The notes below the pieces were generated by a model, which worked only from the letters and a program-made list of their open reading frames with translations, was not told where the DNA came from and did no database searches. From positions 1,669,735-1,733,734 of the forward strand of contig QVOM02000070.1 in NCBI GenBank assembly GCA_003586115.2: DNA of 64,000 bases, read 5' to 3'. The position numbers and the translations under genes were made by a program. Positions within the stretch are counted from its first letter, which is position 1; the number at the start of each line of letters is the position of its first letter. The stretch is from Salvator merianae (Eukaryota; Chordata; Lepidosauria; Squamata; Teiidae). Positions 35,105 to 46,700 of the stretch are shown here, piece by piece.

Positions 35105-36064
35105 ATGAAGACCACCATGCCTTCTGAAGCCTACCTGTCCATCTACTTGTTCACCATCCTAACAGGCTTCCCCAGCAACCTGTTGGCGCTATGTGCTCTC
35201 ATCCAGAAGCTGAGGACCAAGGCTACACCCAACAGCATCCTCCTCCTCAACCTCACCATTTCTGATCTCTGCTTCTTGGCCTTCCTGTCATTCAAGGTAG
35301 TTGAGATGGCAGCTGGCCGCTGGTCACTACCTGAATTTCTGTGTCCCCTCAGCGGCCTCCTCTACTTCAGCACCATCTACTCCAGCACACTCTTTCTCAC
35401 AGCTGTGAGTGTGGAACGTTACTTGGGCGTCGCCTATCCCATTCACTACAAATTGAGGCGCCATTCAGCCTACGCAGCAGTCGCCAGCCTAGGCCTCTGG
35501 GTCTGCTCCTTTGCCCATTGCAGCATTGTGTATATCACCGAGTTTCACAGAGACAACTATTCCCATGAGATGTGTTACAAAAATTTCACAGGTGAACAGC
35601 TTGTCATCCTGCTCCCAGTTCGCCTGGAGCTTGGCCTTATTCTTTTCCTCGTCCCATCTGCCATCACTTGCTTCTGTTACTTTGGCTTTATGAGGATTGT
35701 GATCTCTTCCCTTCACATCTCCAAGAGCAAGAAGCAACGAGCCGTGGGCTTGGTGGCAGCCACATTAGTCGTCTTCATTATCTGCTTCTCACCTTACAAT
35801 ATTTCCCACGTGGTCGGCTTTATCCAAGGAAAGGATCCTCCATGGAGAGATGAAGCCCTGCTTTTCAGCACTTTGAATCCTTGCTTGGATCCCATCATCT
35901 TCTACTTCTCTTCCTCCGCTGTGCAACGTTCCTGTTGGGCTTTCCTGGCCCAAGTACGGTGGTTCTGCACTTTGCCTTCATTGGTCCGTAAGCTCTTCAG
36001 GCAAGGGACAGAGAAACTGGTCAGGAGAGATAATCAGGAACCCATGTCCTGTTCCAGGTTATGA
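35105..36064 (+). CDS. FFAR2: Short-chain fatty acid receptor (FFAR2/FFAR3-type GPCR)
   Basis: The product is a 319-residue class A GPCR of the free fatty acid receptor family, which senses acetate, propionate and butyrate at the plasma membrane and signals through Gi/o or Gq. Seven hydrophobic segments are visible, with a very short N-terminus. Seen directly: N25 in TM1, D54 in TM2, C80 and C157 for the extracellular disulfide, ERY at 104-106, and DPIIFY in TM7. The three residues known to hold the carboxylate in FFAR2/3 are present: R173 in LPVRLE, H235 in YNISHVVG and R248 in PPWRDE. N160-F-T is a glycosylation site. The ATG at 35105 is chosen because it is the first true ATG in frame and lies two bases after a strong splice acceptor; the frame continues upstream only as intron. 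Motifs mix FFAR2-like (ERYLGVAYP, CYKNFT) and FFAR3-like (CPLSG) features, so the subtype is open. Confidence 0.93.
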   Translation: MKTTMPSEAYLSIYLFTILTGFPSNLLALCALIQKLRTKATPNSILLLNLTISDLCFLAFLSFKVVEMAAGRWSLPEFLCPLSGLLYFSTIYSSTLFLTAVSVERYLGVAYPIHYKLRRHSAYAAVASLGLWVCSFAHCSIVYITEFHRDNYSHEMCYKNFTGEQLVILLPVRLELGLILFLVPSAITCFCYFGFMRIVISSLHISKSKKQRAVGLVAATLVVFIICFSPYNISHVVGFIQGKDPPWRDEALLFSTLNPCLDPIIFYFSSSAVQRSCWAFLAQVRWFCTLPSLVRKLFRQGTEKLVRRDNQEPMSCSRL

Positions 36065-36853
36065 CCTCTCACACTCAAGGAACTGCTGGAGAACCATGTG
36101 TTTCTAGGCCAAATGGACCATGCAACATTTCGTCTGGGATGATCTGAAACAGTTTGGAGCCTTTGAGAAAGACACCCTATTTTACAGGAAACACTATTAT
36201 TTTTCAGCATCCCTAGAACATTTTTACCACCAGGAAACTGCTTCAGGCAGGCATTTTGGACAGAATGGAGAACAATAATTGTGAAGAGATGTTAGAGAGT
36301 GGATGTCTTTGTGTCATGCATCTTGTAAGCTTGCTTGGTGCCGCCCTCAGGTGTAGTAGATGATGCTTTCCGATTCCTGACATTAAATATGTCTCAGTCA
36401 CCAGTCTATTCATGTTTTGTACATGACACTTAAGGGAATGCAGTGTTGTATTATCTTTCAAACAGATAATATCCTGGGCTGGTTCTACGTCCTTCATGGA
36501 ATTGAAGACCCATCACTGGCTTTCTCCACTGATGGTCCATGCTTATGGGCATTGCTGGATCAGAGAGTACAACAACTAGCAGGAGGCTGAGCTATCAGTA
36601 AAAGAAGGTAGAGCTAATAATAGAAAGGTGCAATCCTGAGCGGATCCACATGAGAGCGAGCCAGCAGAAAAACAACTTACTCCTGAGCAAATATACAAAG
36701 TGGTGCAGAAGCCCATTGTCTTTGGTTGTGCCATGGAAGAAGGAGGAAAGGTGTAGGAGAAAGAAAGCTGTTCATATTTCACCTTCTAAATGCTCACCAA
36801 TGTGCTGTTGTTGACAACATAGGTCTGAGAACGGTTTGTGTCATAAACTTTGA

Positions 36854-36859
36854 AATAAA
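36854..36859 (+). promoter_or_regulatory. Candidate poly(A) signal of the GPCR gene
   Basis: AATAAA lies about 790 bases after the stop codon. An earlier weaker ATTAAA is at 36382. Which one is used cannot be told from sequence. Confidence 0.45.
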
Positions 36860-37174
36860 ACATAAAAGGCTACAAAGGGTTCTTTGAATTATTGGAGGGG
36901 CCAACTTCCCTCTCATGATGGCTGTCGGGAGAAGTTAGAGAAAGACTATAAAGCCAATACAATGGAGATTAATTGGGAAGAAGTTTGAAAGATCTCAGGA
37001 ACTGTAAAACAGTGAAATTGCAGTTCATTCCACAAAGAAATGGCTAGCTATGTGTTCTGAAGAGGGGCGGGAAATTTTCCTTCAGTGGGAACAGCTCAGC
37101 AGGCTTACGAGGTGGTGAGAGAACAGCTTGGTGGCAGGATACAGTCACAGTAGAAATTTTGCTTGAAGTATAAT
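36860..37174. other. No recognisable feature
   Basis: Downstream flank of the GPCR gene with no identified element. Confidence 0.4.
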
Positions 37175-37570
37175 GGGCCTGTTCACACTTGCTACTAGCA
37201 AGCATCTAGAATGCTTGTTAGTCAGGTGCGTCCACACCTTGAGGAGGCTCAAGTGGGTAGGAGCAGGCTACAGCTGTTCCCAGTCGCTACTACCTGTGCT
37301 AATTAGTGCTCCACAACCTTACCAGGAGGTGAAAGTCACCTCCTTGTAAGGCGCATTCACACTTATCTGGCACTGCGGCATACAGCCAGTGTGATGCATT
37401 GATTGCACATGAATGATTCGCTCATCATGCGGGCCTGATTGGGCAATTGTGCTTGTGCACTGCATGGCACTGCCAGTTGCCATGGCAGCAGCTGGATGCT
37501 TCCCGGATGCTGCCATGGTGAGGATTGGGCATGGCTACTGGCATGTGCACTGTGTGGTCCATTCCACCTG
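37175..37570. mobile_element. Harbinger-like MITE, right end truncated
   Basis: GGGCCTGTTCACACTTGCTAC is a clear left terminus. The interior contains blocks inverted relative to 28111-28585, such as TGTGTGGTCCATTCCACCTG. No right terminus follows. Confidence 0.65.
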
Positions 37571-38469
37571 ACTGCATCCTGACTGTGTTGAAAGGGGGTG
37601 GATTAGATGGTTTCTAATAGTACTGTCCAATGCTGTGATTGTGTGAACACCAGGACTATAATTTGCTCTGCTCCTATTTTAATTCCTCTGCAGTGCTAGA
37701 TGTTAGGTTTCTGTATGAGAAAGAATTTTGATTTTGTTGGTATTATTTGGTTCCATTAAGTCAGGGCCAAAACCTGGTTATTACATGGACACATCAATTC
37801 ATTTTCTTGCCAGAAACAGAAATAGTTTGCTGTTATCTTCTTTTGTAGAGACACCAGAGGTCAAACCTTTAAGCTTCTGCTTTTCAGGAAGCTGCTGTAC
37901 CAACAAGCTACAGCAATTTCCTTATTGAAAGCAGAGACATCAAAATCTGTTCCTGCGGATCACTGTAAATTAAACCTCTGAGGGTGAAACTAAAGAAGAC
38001 ATCAATCAAGCAATGAGCAAGCGTAACATTTTTTGGATCTGTCTGAAGTAAAAAGCAGATGGCCAAAACTGATCAAGATAAGGACTGGGAATATGTATGT
38101 GCCTTAACCCTTTGCTTCCTACCTGAATAGCCTTTTCCTTCCAATTACTAATTTCAGTTGGAAGGGAAGCCCTTATTTATACATTTAGAAACTTGCTTTT
38201 GTTTTCTTTTTTGAATGCCTTTATTCTTTTGTACATGTGTTGGGTGTTTCTATACTTTGCCAGATTTGAACCGTAGTTTGAGTCCATTCCTATTCAGAAT
38301 AGGTAATGTTTACTGATATGCTGTTTCATTAACAAGAAATATAAGGGGAATGTACAAGGAGAAGATTAAGTTACATCAGATGCGGTTCAGAAACATATCA
38401 ACAGTTGTAATAAAAGTTCAAAAAACACTGATGATCAGTTCATACTATGTTGCCTGGGAAAGCCAGCTA
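37571..38469. other. No recognisable feature
   Basis: No gene or assigned repeat was identified. Confidence 0.4.
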
Positions 38470-39180
38470 AAGTCATATGAACCAGTTCTTAAGGAACTGT
38501 GGATGGGAAGGATCTTAAAAGAAGTCTTAAAAGAGCTGCACTGGCTAACAAGTCAAATTCAAGGTGTTAACTTTAACATATAAGGCCCAAAATGGCTTGT
38601 GCCCCGAATATCTGAAGGAATGCCGTCTTTCATATCAGCTTTCCCATTTATTTATTTATTTATTTATTTGCATTTTTATCCCGCCCTATATTCAAAGGTC
38701 TCAGGGTGGGTTACAATAAAAAAAAAACAGAATGTAAAATCCATACACTAAAAACAGTAACAGTGCCTGAAAGTGGGGAGGGAAAGCTGTTTCCTTAGCC
38801 AAAGGCAAGGGTAAATAGTTGCCTTGAGAACTTCCGGGAAGGCTGTCCTGGTTGTACCACTACCTTCAGTAGTTAAGGAGGTGGGAACCTGGGTTAGGGC
38901 CTTCTTGGAGGTGGCCCCCAGACTGTGGAATAGTCTTCCCCATGAGGTGTGTCAGGTACTTTCTGTTAATACGTTCCAAAAATCGGTAAAAACATCTTAT
39001 TTACCCTGGTCTTTGACTGAAATAAGAAAACATTTTCCGCTCTCCGCATTCAGTTATTATTTTGGTATGTTGCTATTTTTAGTATGTTCATTTTATATTT
39101 TGTTTCTGTTGTTGTTACCCAGCCTGAGATCTTTGGAGTATAGGATGGGATAAAAATGCAAAACAAACAAACAAAATAAA
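38470..39180 (+). mobile_element. L2-like LINE 3' end with a nested inverted insertion
   Basis: The plus strand encodes LKELHWL at about 38530, then after an insertion the ORF end with APRLWNSLP and FQKSVKTS (38905-39000), both typical of L2-type LINEs. The 3' tail TATAGGATGGGATAAAAATG ends in an A/C-rich simple repeat. The insertion at 38641-38765 splits it. Confidence 0.7.
38641..38765 (-). mobile_element. L2-like LINE 3' tail inserted in reverse
   Basis: Six or so TTTA units followed by TTTATCCCGCCCTATATTC are the reverse of the same family's 3' tail. It interrupts the LINE around it. Confidence 0.7.
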
Positions 39181-40350
39181 TCTGGCTGAGCTTGTTTCAG
39201 TTAGTTACCCATGAAAGCCAAGATGATATTAATAATAAATTGCATCAAAGGCAGCTTGTTTGGAGTGTGTGTGTGAGGATCCAATTTGTGGAAAACCCGG
39301 CCAAGAGCTCAAGACTTGATCGCCTTTTCCTTCACTCCTTCAGATGCAGACAGAACGGAACGATGGAGCAAAGGTGAACCAAGACATTATAGATCTGGTT
39401 TATGAGTTTATTGCTTCCTTTGTGTGTCTCACAATTGCCATGCGGTGCATATGGCAGAGTCATCTGACTTTGTCAGACTGCAGGCTGCAGGGGAGGTTAA
39501 GAAAACATAATTAGCTAATGTTTTCAAAGCACTTGAAACTGTTAGATGAGATCATAATGTGATAAAGCCTGAAACATTCTCTGCAGCTGTTAAGTGGCAT
39601 TAGAATGACAGGCACGGAGGAGAAGACAAAGACTAGTGTATCATACACAAATGATATGGGATTTAATATGCATATGGAAGTAGCAGTGTGCCACACACTG
39701 TCAACAAGAGTAGACCCTTCAGGGTACAGTTCCTATCATACTTCACAGTTGGCCATGTTAGCTAGGAGAAAAGGGACTTGGGAGACCCAAACCTCTAGAA
39801 AGTAGAACACGGTCTTTCCCAGGACTAGACACATGCCTGCAGGATCCAGGAGAGAAGGGGGACAAAATAGGAGTTGCAGGCTGTAGACAACTAAAGTGGA
39901 GGCTGGAAAACAGAGACTGTTGGCTGAAGGGAAACAAAGGGGCAGTAGGCTGGAGCCTAGAAGTTTCTGGGAGATGAGTAAAATGGAGGTTAGCAGGTTG
40001 TGGAACTGGGAGAAAAGGAGGAGACCAGACAGGTGGGGTCATGGGCAGTGAGGGCTGGGGGCTGGGGAAGAAAAAGGATGCAAAGAGGGATTCTTGTAGG
40101 CTCCAGAGCCTGGGGAGAAAAGAGGAAAACATGAAGAAATGTGAAGAAACACAGCACCCAGTTTCATAAATGCATTTAGCACCTGTTATAACATGGGCTG
40201 TGTGTAATGAAAACTTCAATCAGGTGTTTATGTGAAAATGTGTGCATGAATGAACCAAATAGGACAGGAGATTCAGTGACCATCCATTTGCATTGGTCTC
40301 TAACCCTTGACCTCGCCTGCTAAGATGATGGGGATTGGATCCCAAAAAGT
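39181..40350. other. No recognisable gene
   Basis: A purine-biased stretch (39840-40130) gives a proline/serine-rich open frame on the minus strand (39758-40219) that looks compositional. No domain is recognisable. Confidence 0.4.
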
Positions 40351-40910
40351 GCCATTTCCACACTTACCTTATTGGACTGGTCAAGCAGGACTAGCCCGGC
40401 CTGGAGCTGTTCCAACAACAGGATAGCTTCACAATCCTGGGACAGGCCTTCCGCATCCAGAAGGCTGCCATGGGGCAGCACACCATGATGACTCTGGAGA
40501 TCACACAATCTTCAGTGCCACTTCCATGTTTGTCCATGGGGACCCATTTTGGTGGCACAATCTAGTGCACTTCAAAATGGGTCCCCCTGCTAAATTGGAA
40601 CAGGAGGCATGTGCCCTTCTGCATTGCCTTCCCATTCCATTCCATTCCATTCCATTCCATTCCATTCCATTCCATTCCATGGGTCCCTGCAATGGCGCTA
40701 GACCTGTAAAAGACAGGTCTACCTGTATCCTGGTTGAGGGATTCATTTTGGCCACCTAGTCTGGCCCTTGCTCCATCCCAATACAGATGAAATGGCCCAG
40801 GGAGGGGGAGGGGGAGGGGCCTCTCTTATGCCCCAGCACGCAGAAGAGAAGGTCCCAAAGAGGAGCAGGCCCTGCACTATACCATTTCAATAGGAAGTGC
40901 GGAAAGGCCC
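40351..40910. mobile_element. Harbinger-like MITE (560 bp) carrying a satellite
   Basis: The ends are GCCATTTCCACACTTACC and GGAAGTGCGGAAAGGCCC. It contains a (CCATT)n array and a G-rich GAGGGGGAGGGGGAGGGG tract. The related copy at 33512 lacks the array. Confidence 0.7.
40632..40680. repeat. (CCATT)n pentanucleotide array
   Basis: Nearly ten perfect CCATT units are seen. The GGAAT/ATTCC pentamer is the unit of simple satellites in several vertebrates. Confidence 0.97.
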
Positions 40911-41782
40911 AATATCGGGAGGACTTTACATTCTTCAGCCTACCCTGGACAAAGACTTTTAAGAATACACATAGCAAGAAGTCTGAATAATTTTGGCTGC
41001 TATCCATTCCATGTCACGTTTGTAACAGCTGTCAGTAGGGAAAACATTAAGCAGTACTCTTGATGGGGCAAAAAGCCAAAAATGATTTTTAATGAACAAG
41101 AAAGCAGTTGCTGATTAAACTAGAACCAAGATGAGATGATGGAAGCAAGGCAAGAAGATAACGAAATGTAAAAATTCCCAGGAATGTGCTGCCTTTTCAT
41201 TCTGGTGCTGTTAAGGGGCAAGCAAAGCACTCTGGGAAAGATGTGGCAGCCAGCATGGCTAGCCAAATGTTGCTGTACAGCAATTCTAATCATCCCTGGT
41301 CATGCTGATTGGGACTAATGGGAGCTGGAGTCCAACATTGCTAGCAAAAAAAAGAGTGTTTCTATACAGTGATATAAATGTGCTCTTTGCATAGATGTAT
41401 TGTCCACAGGATGGGTGCGTACATATCCATGCATTATTTTTTCTATTTGCAACAAAATATACAAAGACATACATGCAATATATTAGTATAAAACAGCCCA
41501 AACTTTCATTTTATTAAACATCTAGTTGATTTTTTTTTAAAGTTGAATTTCATAGGCAGTGTGCTTTTTAAAACCATGTGTTTTTGTTCCAAATCTGACC
41601 CGTTTGAAACATGCATATGATGGAGGTGTCCAAATATTTTTTAATGTGTTTGATAAAGTCATCTCTTAAATACACCGTGTCATACAAAACCTTGTCTCAT
41701 GGAGGGGAGACCCAGTCTACCCGTGAAAATCAATGGTGCCACAAGGGAGACCAGGGCAATTCTGCACAGTCCTTGCGGCTAC
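40911..41782. other. No recognisable feature
   Basis: No gene or assigned repeat was identified. Confidence 0.4.
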
Positions 41783-41945
41783 TAGAGAAGTGCACAAACG
41801 TAAAAACCATGGTTAGGTTCCAACTGAACCGAACCATGTTGAGTTGAATTTGAACTTGAACCGCATCGAACAGGCTCAACACGGTTTGGGTTTGAGCATC
41901 AAACAGATTTGTGCCTGCTTGTTTTTACAATTTACACTTGGTTCA
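41783..41945. mobile_element. TTTGAA-rich hAT-like element, truncated
   Basis: It starts TAGAGAAGTGCACAAACG and contains AACTGAACCGAACC and GGTTTGGGTTTGAGC words. It is cut off by LINE sequence at about 41950. Confidence 0.6.
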
Positions 41946-41949
41946 GTTT

Positions 41950-42075
41950 GAGTGATAAGATCATGCATGGTATGGAAAAGGTGGATAGAGAAGAATTATT
42001 CTCTCTATGGAACAACACTAGGACCAGGGGGACACTCTATGAAGCTGATGGGACAATAGGAAGCCTTGCTTCAGT
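41950..42075 (+). mobile_element. L3/CR1-like LINE coding fragment
   Basis: The plus strand encodes KIMHGMEKVDREELFSLWNN followed by TRTRG, a conserved block near the end of L3-type ORF2. It matches the reverse of 51900-51990. Confidence 0.75.
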
Positions 42076-42394
42076 CTCCTCCGCCCATGTTTTGATTGGC
42101 TTCGAACGTGTTTTAGGGAGAACAAAAGGAGATTCAGATCAAAACCTTCCCCTCCTTCACCACTGTCATGGGCCCAATCCACAGGCTAATAATGATCGCT
42201 CCAAGTTCAGATGATATACAGCTCTCAGTAATGGATTCAGAGGATCCTGAGATGAAAGTGGTCTTGGCATCATGTCCTTCTTTGAGCCTTCTGGTGGCCA
42301 CCAGGGGAAACTATATAGGCCTTTGCTGTAATCCATCTAAACCTTTTATGTGAATCTGCAGATGCCTTGCATTTGGAGGGGATTCCAATTCTAC

Positions 42395-42873
42395 GGCCCT
42401 TTCTGCATTTCAGTGTGTCTAGATTAGCCCAACCCACTGATTCAAATCATGGGGAGGCATGGGCTGGATCAGCATCATCTGCACCAAAGGTGATGATTCA
42501 GATTAGCCCACGCCATGGCCATGAAACTTGCATAAGCTTTGCAGCCTCAGCCCCATGCCTTCAAAGGCCGGGAACTCAGGCCCTCTAGGAGATGACTTTC
42601 ACTGCTGAAAGGCGCCCCCTGGTAGTCCTGAACACGGGAGGTATGCTTTCTGCACACCTCTTGTGTTCCAGATCGGGGCTGTTGGGTCAGTTAACTGGGT
42701 CTGCCAGTGATCCAGATTAATGTATCTCTTAATCTGGATCATGTCCTGTCTCATGCAGGCAGAACAGACAAGCAGGCGGCATGGCATATTCACATTAACA
42801 TGTGGATCTCTGTGACCTCAAAGTGAACTACGTGGACCCTTAATACGGATTAAGGGTCCATGCAGAAAGGCCC
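42395..42873. mobile_element. Harbinger-like MITE (479 bp)
   Basis: The ends are GGCCCTTTCTGCATTTC and CCATGCAGAAAGGCCC. The interior matches 23436-23967 and 55282-55759 in reverse. Confidence 0.75.
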
Positions 42874-43659
42874 TAGAATTCTATGGATTGCTTCATTAAA
42901 CATATTGAGGACATTTTGCCAACTGGCGAGACATTTCTTCAGAAGCCTACAACCTTCTAACAAGAATTCTGTATTTTCTCCCCACTATCTTTTGAGCTGC
43001 GATAAAAGAGTAGCTGACCAACGCTGACTTTTTGTTGTGCCAGGAATAGTTTTGTGACCTGTAGAACTCAACAGATTATTTTTCTCCCACTGCTTGGGAG
43101 ACAGCATTATCACATTATCTCAAGCTGCTTCCAATTATATAGTGGAAAAACTGTTGAGCAACTGGCAGGTTTCCACGAAGACCATGTTAGGCACGGCTCA
43201 CACCTAATGTTTCATAATTTGCAATCATGCAGACTGAGTGCTGATTCAATCATTAGCTTTGTTCTTCCATCTCTTCCTAAGAGAACTGGCACCTTATATT
43301 GACTGGCCGACTGATCGTAACTGTCGTGCATGCATCTATCTGCATATTGCATCCATTCTTTGCCATGTTCTTAAATAGAAAGAAAACAACTGCAAAACTG
43401 CTTCAGCAAGGATAAGGAAAAGATGTCTTCAGATCTTTCCAACAGGTACTATCCAAAGCTGGGTTTTGATACACATGTGCACACCTACATTTCAACACAC
43501 AGAGAGATACACTCTGACTTCAATCCTGTTCATACTAAATAATACCGCGGTTCATATTCCGAACTGGCTTGGTGTTCTACAAAAATCACTTTGGTCCTTC
43601 TCCTTAGCAGACAGTCTCACCACGTAGGACCTGAGGTTGGGATTCTGAAGCATGACCTG
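42874..43659. other. 3' flank of the Ig receptor gene
   Basis: The 3'UTR of the minus-strand receptor should extend here. No canonical AATAAA was found on the minus strand close to the stop codon, so the transcript end is not placed. Confidence 0.4.
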
Positions 43660-43703
43660 CTAGATGGCTTCCTGACAGCTTTTTTTGCAGTGACGGATGC
43701 ACA
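43660..43703 (-). CDS. Exon 5 of the Ig receptor: membrane exit and cytoplasmic tail
   Basis: The acceptor is TTTCTCCTTCCACAG. The exon encodes VCIRHCKKSCQEAI and a TAG stop. The tail has three Cys and three basic residues and no tyrosine, so no ITIM or ITAM. A possible donor (CGTG/GTGAGA) follows the stop, so the 3'UTR may be spliced. Confidence 0.75.
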
Positions 43704-46700
43704 CTGTGGAAGGAGAAACAGAAAAGATATACAGCCAAGGGTGAAGACAATCACACATGTGCGTGCATTAAATTAGGGGTGGTTAGCATCCCCCCCTCCA
43801 GATGTTTGAACTCTAGCTTCCATCAATGGCAGCCAGGATGATGAATGGGAAGACAAGACAGGTCTAGTATTTTGGCAAAATCTGGGATGCCCCTACTTTA
43901 GTCACACATGCCTTAAAGATGGCTGCACTTTCCCCTCCTAATACAGTTCATATACCTGTAATCGTTCTCTGATAGTAGCAGGAGAAGAGAGGAGGGGAGG
44001 GGAGGGGAGGGGAGGGAAGGGGAAAGTAGAAGAGGGGAGGGAAGGGGAGAGGAGAGGAGAGGAGAGGAGTGAAATAAAACGCAATCAACGAGACTAAGAA
44101 CACCAGTTTTTCAAGCAGCTGACGTGCCTGCAGCCCTTTCTGCACTTACCTGAATTATGGAATAAGGGCCCACATAGTAAGCTTTTGAGCCTGTCAATCT
44201 GCATGTTAGTGCAGACCTTCGGACCCTGCTCCCTCCAGGTACACTCTGTCTGCCTTAGATGGAGTGTCATCCTGATCAGGTAGGCCTTGATTGGGAATAT
44301 CGGTAGACTCAATTAAATGAGTCTACTGGCAGGTCAGAACAGGCACTGGTCCAGAACACACAGGTGTGCAGAAGGTACGCACCCCATATTCAGGCCTAGT
44401 GGGGGATGCACTTCAGCAGTGCAGCAAAACGTCCCACTGAAATGCATCTCCCTGAGGTTCTGAGGCTAGGAACCTTTCTTCCTAGCCTTTGGAGTACTCA
44501 GAGCCCAGCCTCAAAGCCCATGCATGCTTTGTGGCCAGGGAGGGGTCTGGTCTAGAGCAGCACCATCATGCAGGTGGCACTGTTCCAGACCACACCTTTC
44601 CATGGTTGGAACCAACAGGCCAGACCCACCGATGCCAACCACGGACAGGTACGTGCAGGAAGGGCCTATGGCTGCATGGTAGCTCAGACATCACTGGGTG
44701 ATCATGGTTATTTCCACATTGTGTAAAAGCTTTTCTATTATGTCTACTTGCAAAGAAGCTGTTCTAGGTACAAGAACAAGCTAAGCCATCCTGTGTCTAC
44801 ACCACAGCCACTCAGAAGCCTAAGGCTGCTTGCAAATACCTTAAAATGTGCCTCAAAGGCAGTTTAGAGGTGATAGCAAGTGTTTCCATTTAAGGCTGCT
44901 AGTGTTTCCATTCCACCTCTCTCCAAGTTAAAGGCTAAAATATGCACTTAAGCACCCAACACAAGTTTATCCTAAGGGAAATGATACATGGGAAAGGAAC
45001 ATATTGTTCCATACCTGCTGTGAGAAAGCCAATGGTAATGCCAGAAATTACTCCAATTTTTAGCAGGTTCAGAACCTCAACCATGGACGGTGGTAGGTGA
45101 CCTTTATGGCATGGCTCTGGAAAGAAAACAGTCTGTGTTTATCAGAGAAGAAACTGATTGATGGGTATTAAAGGAAGGACGTCTTTTCTGGGAGCCCCAT
45201 ATTTTTGGAATTTCAATAGAGCAAATGTCTGAAAAGCAGAAGTGAAGGTATGAGAAATGACTTCTGTATCCTTGCCAAGGAAACGGAACAGGTGTGTCCA
45301 TGTGGTCAGCCAACACTCAGTTTTCAGGTTAGTCTAGTTTGCTTTCCTTTCTGCCCATGTACAATATATAATTTTAGTTCCACAGGGACTGGTTGCATAA
45401 GAGCTTTGAAAACTGATTATACCTAGCTGCTCCTAAGATGCACTGAATAATGTTTCTAACAGTTTTTGTTGGTGCTGCTTCTAAAATGGTTGTTTTTAGA
45501 GATGTTCAAAATTGAATTCCCATTCACAAATTCAATTGATTATTTCACATTTGTGGGATATTCACATTGAAACAACAGTGTGGTTTTTCGCATTTCCAAA
45601 ACTTCAATCAAATTAAACCAGTCTCTCACTTGCGAAATGAACAGTTTCATTGAAGATTCATGTTTCACAGTGGTTTTGCCCATGAAAAGAGCTTTTTTCA
45701 ATGGAAAAATTGATTTTTTCTTTCCAAAAAAGTGTGAAAAGAAATGCAAAAAAATGGTTGTTCAATTAAACAATTCGAGAACAGGTCGAACAAATGCAAG
45801 ATTGCTTCAACATGCAAATTTTGTTTCTGCACATCCTTAGTTGGTTTTGATGATCTTTTTTGCATTTTAAAATCAGTAATGGTTGATGCCTAGCCAAAAA
45901 ATCTGAAAACACGATATGCGTTTTTTTTTGTTTGTTTGTTTGAAAACCAAAATGTACAGAATATCATTTTGTGGTCCAGCATGTGCAAGCCATGCCAAAG
46001 AGCAATTTATACAGTGGCGGCCACCGGCATTAAGCCTGGGTGTTCATGGCCCAGGCAAAGCGTGTCATGGCTGTTTGCGGGGCCTCCGTGCCTCCGTACT
46101 GCCACAGCAGGTCACCTAGCAGACACCACTGAATTTATAGTATGTTTTGAACTTCTGAGAAGCTGAATGAATTTGTGCACTGTACTTCTGTTTATTTTAC
46201 TTCAAGTTTGTTGCCATTGCCAACTTTTAATATTTAGGATTCATTTTAAAATTCATTGCTATGATTTTGGTCATTTCTAAACTGAAATCTAGAGATGTGC
46301 CAAGTGGTTCAAACACAAACTGGTTTAATTCAAACTGGGAGTGTTTGACTAGGTTTGGGGGGGTGTCACTTCAAACATGAACTGAATTGGGGGGTCCAGT
46401 AGAACCAGTTGAACACCGATATTCAAATTGAGCTCGTTCACATTTCACACTATTTTGCCCTTTAAAAGGTTTTTTTTTTTTTTAAAAAAGATCAAGTATG
46501 CTGGAACAGGTTCAAATTCGAAACAATAGCATAAGGTTTAGTTTGGTTTGAACCCAACTGCTATTTTAATGTTCATATACATCTTTACTGTTGCCTCAGT
46601 AGAATTTTTTTTTTTTAAAATGCTCCTGGCCTTTTTATGTTACTTTTTCTGTTTCGAACTGTCCCAGGTCTAAGAAATGTGGCACCACCAGATGCTGGGA

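Noticed and set aside
39758..40219. A 153-codon minus-strand frame rich in Pro, Ser and Phe
   Set aside because: It coincides with a purine-biased stretch on the plus strand that suppresses stop codons; no domain is visible.
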